A stretch of 53,897 nucleotides of DNA from Mesobacterium_A hydrothermale (GTDB lineage Bacteria > Pseudomonadota > Alphaproteobacteria > Rhodobacterales > Rhodobacteraceae), in assembly GCF_035818635.1 (NCBI RefSeq), contig NZ_JAYLLH010000014.1, positions 1-53,897 of the forward strand, written 5' to 3'. The notes under the pieces are model-generated. The model ran no database searches. It saw only the letters and a list, made by a program, of their open reading frames with translations, and was not told the DNA's origin. The position numbers and the translations under genes were made by a program. Within the stretch, counting starts at the first letter, position 1; every line of letters starts with the position of its first letter. Shown one piece after another: positions 49,065 through 53,897 of the stretch.

Positions 49065-49751
49065 TCACGACCGGACGCCCAGCAAACCGGTGGCAAGGAT
49101 CGGACCGGTCGGCGCACCGGTGGGCGACCCGCCCTGCGGCTCCAGCGACAGCGCCACGGTGGTGCCCGGTGTCATCGCCGGAACCAGCGCGTCCGGCACC
49201 GGGATTTGCGTCAGCCCCGCGGCCTGCATCAACCCGACAGAGATCGGGGCGGCCGCCCCTGGCGGAATGACCCAGATTTCGATCGACGAGTCCTGCGGAA
49301 AGCCGCCTTCGTCCCGGCGCAGCATGAAGGTACCGCTGTCCGGCGCCCAATGCGCCAGCAGAACATAGCCCGAGTCGCGCGCGTCGAGATCGGCGTAAAG
49401 ATGGGGGTCTGCCGGTTCCAGCACCCCCGTGATCATCACGCCCCAGGCAATGCCGGCCGCGACGACACCGCCCGCCAGATAGGGCAGAAGCTGTCGCCAC
49501 AGCGGACGCCGCTGACCGAAAAGCTGTGCCTCGATCGCCTGCTGAACCCGGGGGGGCGGGGCCACCTCTGGCAGGTCGTCGGCCAACGTGGCAAAGCGGG
49601 TCTGCCAATCGGCCACCACTGCGCGCAGCGCCGGATCGGTAGCCAGACGCGCCTCGAACCGGGCGCGTTCCGCGGGCGTCAGCAGGCCCAGCGCGTATTC
49701 CGCGGCCTCGGCCTCGGGGCCGCCGGGCAGGGTTTCATCAGGTCCGGTCAT
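49065..49751 (-). CDS. RskA-type anti-sigma factor
   Basis: This 228-residue protein has an N-terminal sigma-binding region (E-Y-A-L-G-L-L-T-P-A-E-R-A-R-F-E), one membrane segment (L-P-Y-L-A-G-G-V-V-A-A-G-I-A-W-G-V), and an extracytoplasmic domain of about 100 residues with the I-E-I-W-V-I-P-P-G segment typical of RskA-like proteins. It would hold the adjacent ECF sigma factor until a signal triggers its proteolysis. Its ATG overlaps the sigma stop by 4 bases, showing co-translation. Confidence 0.9.
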   Translation of the reverse strand: MTGPDETLPGGPEAEAAEYALGLLTPAERARFEARLATDPALRAVVADWQTRFATLADDLPEVAPPPRVQQAIEAQLFGQRRPLWRQLLPYLAGGVVAAGIAWGVMITGVLEPADPHLYADLDARDSGYVLLAHWAPDSGTFMLRRDEGGFPQDSSIEIWVIPPGAAAPISVGLMQAAGLTQIPVPDALVPAMTPGTTVALSLEPQGGSPTGAPTGPILATGLLGVRS

Positions 49752-50290
49752 TGCTCCAGACACTCCTTGAGCGCCGCCAGGCCGCGACGCAGCCAGGTGC
49801 GGATCGTGTTCAGCCTGGCACCGGTTTCCGACGCCAGCGTGGCATAGCTTGCCCCGTCGAGATAGACCCGGCGCAGCATGTCGCCCTTCCCGTCGGGCAG
49901 ACCGTCGAGGCAGGCGTTGAGCGCCACCACATCGGAGCGCGCCACCGCCTGCGCCTCTGGTCCCGGGGCGGAATCGGCCACGACCTCGGCCGCGTCGAGC
50001 CCGCCCGCCGGGTCGCGCCGCGCGCGGCGTCGGTCCACCGACAGGTTGCGCGCGATCGTAATGAGCCACGTCATCGGCGACAAACCGTTGACCTGGTACA
50101 TCCCGGCCTTGTCCCAGACCCGCAGGAATACTTCCTGCAAGGCTTCCTCGGCCTCGGCCCGATCATTCAAGACACGCAGGCAGACCCCGAAAAGTTTCGC
50201 CGAGGTGCGCTGATAAAGGTCGCGGAACGCGGAACGGTCGCCCAGGGCGACCTGTGCGATCAGCGCCTCTATTTCCTGCTGCGGTGTCAT
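49748..50290 (-). CDS. ECF sigma factor, SigK-like
   Basis: This 180-residue group 4 sigma factor has region 2 motifs (A-E-E-A-L-Q-E-V-F-L-R-V-W and M-T-W-L-I-T-I-A-R-N-L-S-V-D-R-R-R) and region 4 (G-D-M-L-R-R-V-Y-L-D-G-A-S-Y, helix near N-T-I-R-T-W-L). It is cotranslated with an RskA-type anti-sigma, and a fasciclin gene follows, as in the SigK/RskA system of mycobacteria. The ATG at 50290 is preferred to a start 30 bases earlier. It diverges from cobS across a palindromic site. Confidence 0.92.
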   Translation of the reverse strand: MTPQQEIEALIAQVALGDRSAFRDLYQRTSAKLFGVCLRVLNDRAEAEEALQEVFLRVWDKAGMYQVNGLSPMTWLITIARNLSVDRRRARRDPAGGLDAAEVVADSAPGPEAQAVARSDVVALNACLDGLPDGKGDMLRRVYLDGASYATLASETGARLNTIRTWLRRGLAALKECLEQ

Positions 50291-50348
50291 AGTTGATCGG
50301 CCCGCGTCATTTCCCTGCACCCTTCCTCTTGCCCCTTCTTACGATTTG

Positions 50349-50363
50349 TTGCACCACGTGCAA
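50349..50363 (+). promoter_or_regulatory. Inverted repeat between the ECF sigma and cobS genes
   Basis: TTGCAC and GTGCAA flank CAC in the 103-base divergent region. The site is symmetric and well placed for an operator acting on either gene; the binding protein is unknown. Confidence 0.4.
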
Positions 50364-50393
50364 ACGTAAAGGCCCTGGACGAAGGACAAGACC

Positions 50394-51380
50394 ATGACGG
50401 ACGGCATGCTGGACGTAAACGCAAAACCGACCGAGGAAATTTCGGTCCGCGAGGTGTTCGGCATCGACACCGACATGATCGTGCATGGTTTCCCCGAGCG
50501 CACCGCGCGGGTTCCGGACGAAGACAGCACCTATAAATTCGACCCAGACACCACGCTGGCGATCCTTGCGGGGTTCCGCAACAACCGCCGCGTGATGATC
50601 CAGGGCTACCACGGCACCGGCAAATCGACCCATATCGAACAGGTCGCGGCGCGGCTGAACTGGCCGGCCGTGCGCGTCAACCTTGACAGCCACATCAGCC
50701 GGATCGACCTGATCGGCAAGGATGCGATCAAGCTGATCGACGGCAAGCAGGTGACCCAGTTCCAGGAAGGAATCCTGCCCTGGGCGCTGCGCAACCCGAC
50801 CGCCATCGTGTTCGATGAATATGACGCCGGCCGCGCCGACGTGATGTTCGTGATCCAGCGGGTTCTGGAAACCGACGGCAAGCTGACCCTGCTGGACCAG
50901 AACGAAGTCATCACTCCGCACAAGTATTTCCGCATTTTCGCGACCGCCAACACCGTCGGCCTGGGCGATACCACCGGGCTTTACCACGGCACCCAGCAGA
51001 TCAACCAGGGCCAGATGGACCGCTGGTCGCTGGTGGCGACGCTGAACTATCTGTCGATCGACGCGGAAACCCAGATCATCCTGTCGAAGGCACCGCACTA
51101 CAACACCGAAAAGGGCCGCAAGACGGTGCGCCAGATGGTGACCGTGGCCGATTTCACCCGCCGCGCCTTCATGAACGGCGAACTGTCGACGGTGATGAGC
51201 CCGCGGACCGTGATCGCCTGGGCGCAGAATGCCGAGATCTTCCGCAACATGGGCTATGCTTTCCGGGTGTCGTTCCTGAACAAGTGCGACGAGCTGGAAC
51301 GCCAGACCGTGGCCGAGTTCTATCAGCGCTGCTTTGACGAGGAACTGCCGGAAAGCGCCGCCAGCATCAGCATCGCCTGA
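50394..51380 (+). CDS. cobS: Cobaltochelatase subunit CobS
   Basis: This 328-residue AAA+ subunit of the aerobic cobaltochelatase (with CobN and CobT) inserts cobalt into hydrogenobyrinate a,c-diamide in vitamin B12 synthesis. It has Walker A G-Y-H-G-T-G-K-S-T (71-79), Walker B I-V-F-D-E-Y-D, and the family N-terminus. Similar MoxR-like ATPases exist, but the CobT gene nearby and the sequence fit CobS. An AAGGAC site precedes the ATG. A terminator follows, so it can be transcribed apart from cobT. Confidence 0.95.
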   Translation: MTDGMLDVNAKPTEEISVREVFGIDTDMIVHGFPERTARVPDEDSTYKFDPDTTLAILAGFRNNRRVMIQGYHGTGKSTHIEQVAARLNWPAVRVNLDSHISRIDLIGKDAIKLIDGKQVTQFQEGILPWALRNPTAIVFDEYDAGRADVMFVIQRVLETDGKLTLLDQNEVITPHKYFRIFATANTVGLGDTTGLYHGTQQINQGQMDRWSLVATLNYLSIDAETQIILSKAPHYNTEKGRKTVRQMVTVADFTRRAFMNGELSTVMSPRTVIAWAQNAEIFRNMGYAFRVSFLNKCDELERQTVAEFYQRCFDEELPESAASISIA

Positions 51381-51410
51381 TCGCCCCGCAGCAACGGTTT
51401 ATGACATGAG

Positions 51411-51440
51411 ACAAGGTGGCGCCGAAAAGCGCCACCTTGT
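51411..51440 (+). terminator. Terminator behind cobS
   Basis: A perfect 12-bp stem (ACAAGGTGGCGC and complement) with loop CGAAAA is followed by TGCTGTTT. It separates cobS from the small exported protein gene. Confidence 0.75.
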
Positions 51441-51526
51441 TGCTGTTTGACAACAGCTTTCCTGCGTTTTCAATTCGCCTGAATTTGAACACCTTTCGTT
51501 TTCAAGATGGTGAAATGATAGGCAGC

Positions 51527-51937
51527 ATGAAAATCTCAGGTATGGTGCCGGCTTGGATCGTTGCGTCGCTGTCTATGTGCCTGGCCGGAAATTCAATGGC
51601 CCTGCCCCGCTCACCCTCTGAGCGGGTGCAGGTGCTGGCCGCCTGTACCGGGCGGCTATCGGCCCGGATGGAACACCAGTGGCTGACCGATGGCCCCGCA
51701 TCCGAACACACCCGCGCCCTGCGCGACCACCTGGCCGAGGTGCTGGACCTGATCCTGCCCGGAACGGAGATCGACACGCGCCACGCGTTCGCCCTGCGGG
51801 TACAGGCGAAACAGGCCTACGCTGCTCTGCTGCGCCGGGCCACGTTCGGCACCGATCCTCGGGAACGGCGCACCGCCTTGCGTGTTGCCGTGCGGCTGGA
51901 ACAGGAATGCCGCGGGCTGCTGCTGGGACAGGGCTGA
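51527..51937 (+). CDS. Unknown exported protein between cobS and cobT
   Basis: This protein of about 136 residues has a signal peptide (M-K-I-S-G-M-V-P-A-W-I-V-A-S-L through N-S-M-A) and a helical mature part with two Cys (A-A-C-T-G-R and Q-E-C-R-G). No domain is recognised. A start 12 bases earlier at 51515 is equally possible; earlier frames run through the terminator. Its place between cobS and cobT is not explained by cobalamin synthesis, since it would act in the periplasm. Confidence 0.7.
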   Translation: MKISGMVPAWIVASLSMCLAGNSMALPRSPSERVQVLAACTGRLSARMEHQWLTDGPASEHTRALRDHLAEVLDLILPGTEIDTRHAFALRVQAKQAYAALLRRATFGTDPRERRTALRVAVRLEQECRGLLLGQG

Positions 51938-51989
51938 GCGCCGCAGATTGCGCTTGCCAATCGCCGTGACAGGGTTGAAAACCTGAGCC

Positions 51990-53867
51990 ATGGCTCAGAA
52001 ATCCGACAACCCCGCCGATCCGTTCAAGAAGGCCCTGGCCGAGGCGACCAAGGTCATGGCCGACGACCCGGATCTTTCCGTCAGCTATACCGTCGACCCG
52101 TCGGGCGTGTCAGGCGATGCGATGCGCCTGCCGCAGGTCAGCCGCCGGATGACCCGGGACGAGGTGCTGCTGGCGCGCGGCACCGCCGACGCGCTGGCGC
52201 TGCACCGCCGCTATCACGATGGCGCGACGCATGCGCGCTATGCCCCACAGGGCGAAATGGCGCGCGAGCTGTACGAGGCGATGGAAACCGCCCGCTGCGA
52301 GGCGATGGGCGCACGCGACATGCCCGGCACCGCGGGCAATATCGACGCCAAGATCGGCCATGACGCCGACCGCCGCGGCTTTGGCCAGATCAAGGAAGCG
52401 TCCGAGGCACCGTTGGCCACCGCTGCCGGTTACTTGATCCGACACCTGGCCACCGGGCGCGACCTGCCGCCCGCGGCGCAGAACGTGATGGACCTGTGGC
52501 GCGGCTTTATCGAGGAACAGGCCGGCGGCACTCTGGAAGACCTGGGCGACCGGCTGTCCGACCAGGCGGATTTCGCACGGTTTGCCCGGCAGATCATTTC
52601 CGACCTGGGGTATGGCGACCAGCTGGGCGACGATCCCGACCAGATGGACGACGAGTCCGACGATCAGGCCGAGGACAGCGACGACGCGCAGGAAGAACCG
52701 GATTCGACCGGCCAGCAGGACGACGAGAATTCCGACACCGACGCCAGCCCCGAGCAAAGCCAGGAAGAGACCCAGGACCCGAGCCAGGCCCAGGTGTCCG
52801 CCGATGACATGGCCGACGAGGAGATGGGTGAGGAAACCGAGATGCCCGAGGGCGACGCGCCAATGGAGCCGCCGCCCCCTGCCCCGGTGTCCGAGGCCGA
52901 CCCGAATTATTCGGTCTATTCCGCCGAATTCGACGAGGTCATCCCGGCCGAGGAACTGGCCGAAGCGGCGGAACTGGAACGGCTGCGCGCCTACCTGGAC
53001 CAGCAGCTGGAACCGCTGAAAGGCGCAGTCAGCCGGCTGGCCAACAAGTTGCAGCGTCGGTTGCAGGCCCAGCAGAACCGCAGTTGGGAATTCGACCGCG
53101 AGGAAGGCATCCTGGATGCAGGCCGGTTGGCGCGCGTGGTGGCCAACCCGACGACGCCGCTGTCGTTCAAGGTCGAAAAGGACACCGAGTTCCGCGACAC
53201 CGTGGTGACGCTGTTGCTGGACAACTCGGGCTCGATGCGGGGACGGCCGATTTCGATCGCAGCGATCTGCGCCGACGTTCTGGCCCGCACCCTGGAACGC
53301 TGCAACGTCAAGGTCGAGATCCTGGGCTTTACCACCCGTGCCTGGAAGGGCGGGCAGGCCCGGGAACAGTGGCTGAATGCCGGCCGCGAACAGCAGCCGG
53401 GGCGCCTGAACGACCTGCGCCACATCATCTACAAGGGCGCCGATGCACCGTGGCGGCGCACCCGCGACAATCTTGGGCTGATGATGAAAGAGGGGCTGCT
53501 GAAGGAAAACATCGACGGCGAGGCGCTGGAATGGGCGCACAAGCGTCTGACCGGGCGGCTTGAGGCGCGCAAGATCCTGATGGTGATTTCCGACGGCGCC
53601 CCGGTCGACGACAGCACCCTGTCCGTCAACCCGGCCAATTTCCTGGAAAAGCACTTGCGCGACGTGATTGCCATGGTGGAGCGGAAAAAGCAGGTGGAAC
53701 TGCTGGCCATCGGGATCGGGCACGATGTCACGCGCTACTATGAACGCGCTGTGACGATCACCGATGTCGACCAGCTGGCCGGTGCGATGACCGAGCAACT
53801 GGCGTCGCTGTTCGACAGCGATCCGCGCGCCCGCGCGCGGGTCATGGGGATCAAGCGCGTCGCCTGA
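51990..53867 (+). CDS. cobT: Cobaltochelatase subunit CobT
   Basis: This 625-residue partner of CobS has an N-terminal CobT domain (about 1-210), a long acidic Asp/Glu-rich linker (about 214-300), and a C-terminal von Willebrand A domain (about 405-620). The MIDAS metal motif is D-N-S-G-S-M-R near residue 411. The charged linker and VWA domain mediate assembly with CobS and CobN. It is complete, with its TGA at 53865-53867, 52 bases behind the small exported protein gene. cobN is not in the window. Confidence 0.96.
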   Translation: MAQKSDNPADPFKKALAEATKVMADDPDLSVSYTVDPSGVSGDAMRLPQVSRRMTRDEVLLARGTADALALHRRYHDGATHARYAPQGEMARELYEAMETARCEAMGARDMPGTAGNIDAKIGHDADRRGFGQIKEASEAPLATAAGYLIRHLATGRDLPPAAQNVMDLWRGFIEEQAGGTLEDLGDRLSDQADFARFARQIISDLGYGDQLGDDPDQMDDESDDQAEDSDDAQEEPDSTGQQDDENSDTDASPEQSQEETQDPSQAQVSADDMADEEMGEETEMPEGDAPMEPPPPAPVSEADPNYSVYSAEFDEVIPAEELAEAAELERLRAYLDQQLEPLKGAVSRLANKLQRRLQAQQNRSWEFDREEGILDAGRLARVVANPTTPLSFKVEKDTEFRDTVVTLLLDNSGSMRGRPISIAAICADVLARTLERCNVKVEILGFTTRAWKGGQAREQWLNAGREQQPGRLNDLRHIIYKGADAPWRRTRDNLGLMMKEGLLKENIDGEALEWAHKRLTGRLEARKILMVISDGAPVDDSTLSVNPANFLEKHLRDVIAMVERKKQVELLAIGIGHDVTRYYERAVTITDVDQLAGAMTEQLASLFDSDPRARARVMGIKRVA

Positions 53868-53897
53868 TGCGCCGGAGTTTCGGACCAGGCTGCGCCT

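Noticed and set aside
49052..49067. TGATCC as an RpoE-type -35 element for the fasciclin gene
   Set aside because: It coincides with the anti-sigma stop codon, no convincing -10 follows at the right distance, and it is not shared with the sigma gene upstream region.

Overview
The window looks like a chromosomal stretch of a marine-type Rhodobacteraceae (Roseobacter-group) alphaproteobacterium. The evidence is high GC, closely packed genes, and several gene sets typical of that family: a BolA / J-domain / CobS / CobT neighbourhood, an H-NOX-like gene next to an HNOBA-GGDEF gene, malate synthase G, two-gene pntA-pntB, and many DUF families common there. No ribosomal RNA, CRISPR array or intact prophage is visible. 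Two tRNA genes are present: Gln(UUG) on the minus strand and Arg(UCU) on the plus strand.

Layout. Bases 1-2573 are the end of a mobile island: a damaged DUF4268 gene and a frameshifted large serine recombinase whose reading frame runs into the 3' end of tRNA-Gln. Bases 2.7-12.4 kb are mostly minus-strand: an H-NOX-like/diguanylate cyclase pair, a DUF4153 membrane protein, a non-pyrrolysine MttB-family methyltransferase, HAD and DUF3572 genes, a plus-strand PleD-like protein with lost catalytic and phosphoacceptor residues, then an ECF sigma / putative anti-sigma / periplasmic metal-sensor-like operon and an EF-hand protein. Bases 12.6-17.8 kb hold DUF983, NUDIX, EamA, fatty-acid desaturase, DUF2061, an XRE regulator and an aldo/keto reductase.

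Bases 17.9-19.7 kb, just behind tRNA-Arg, are a decayed mobile region: two unknown small genes, a VapE fragment and a TniB-like fragment that abut head to head, a terminator, and three direct repeats resembling transposase-binding sites. Next come two unknown genes, pntAB, and a coupled three-gene operon (metallo-hydrolase-like, exported rhodanese, membrane methyltransferase-like). That operon has an ATTC-N8-GAAT inverted repeat in its promoter, which suggests sulfide/persulfide-type control. After an SDR gene, a TetR gene diverges from an iorAB-type exported molybdenum hydroxylase. A flavodoxin, a glutamine amidotransferase, glcB, a photolyase/cryptochrome with a DUF2256 gene, pepN, another SDR, an acyltransferase, a lytic transglycosylase-like gene and an unknown 421-residue protein follow.

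From 42.2 kb: gatB, then a 414-base interval holding 11-bp phased repeats, a terminator, and an 11-codon leader peptide with three consecutive Cys codons followed by a strong hairpin, upstream of a DUF4177 gene. Then come bolA, a J-domain gene, a response-regulator/histidine-kinase pair, exported MsrB, a fasciclin protein with an anti-sigma/ECF sigma pair, and cobS and cobT for cobalt insertion into the corrin ring, separated by a small exported protein. The most promising leads are the Cys-triplet leader, the H-NOX homologue lacking its heme ligand, the sulfide-type operator, and the serine recombinase with a predicted leaderless start inside a perfect palindrome.
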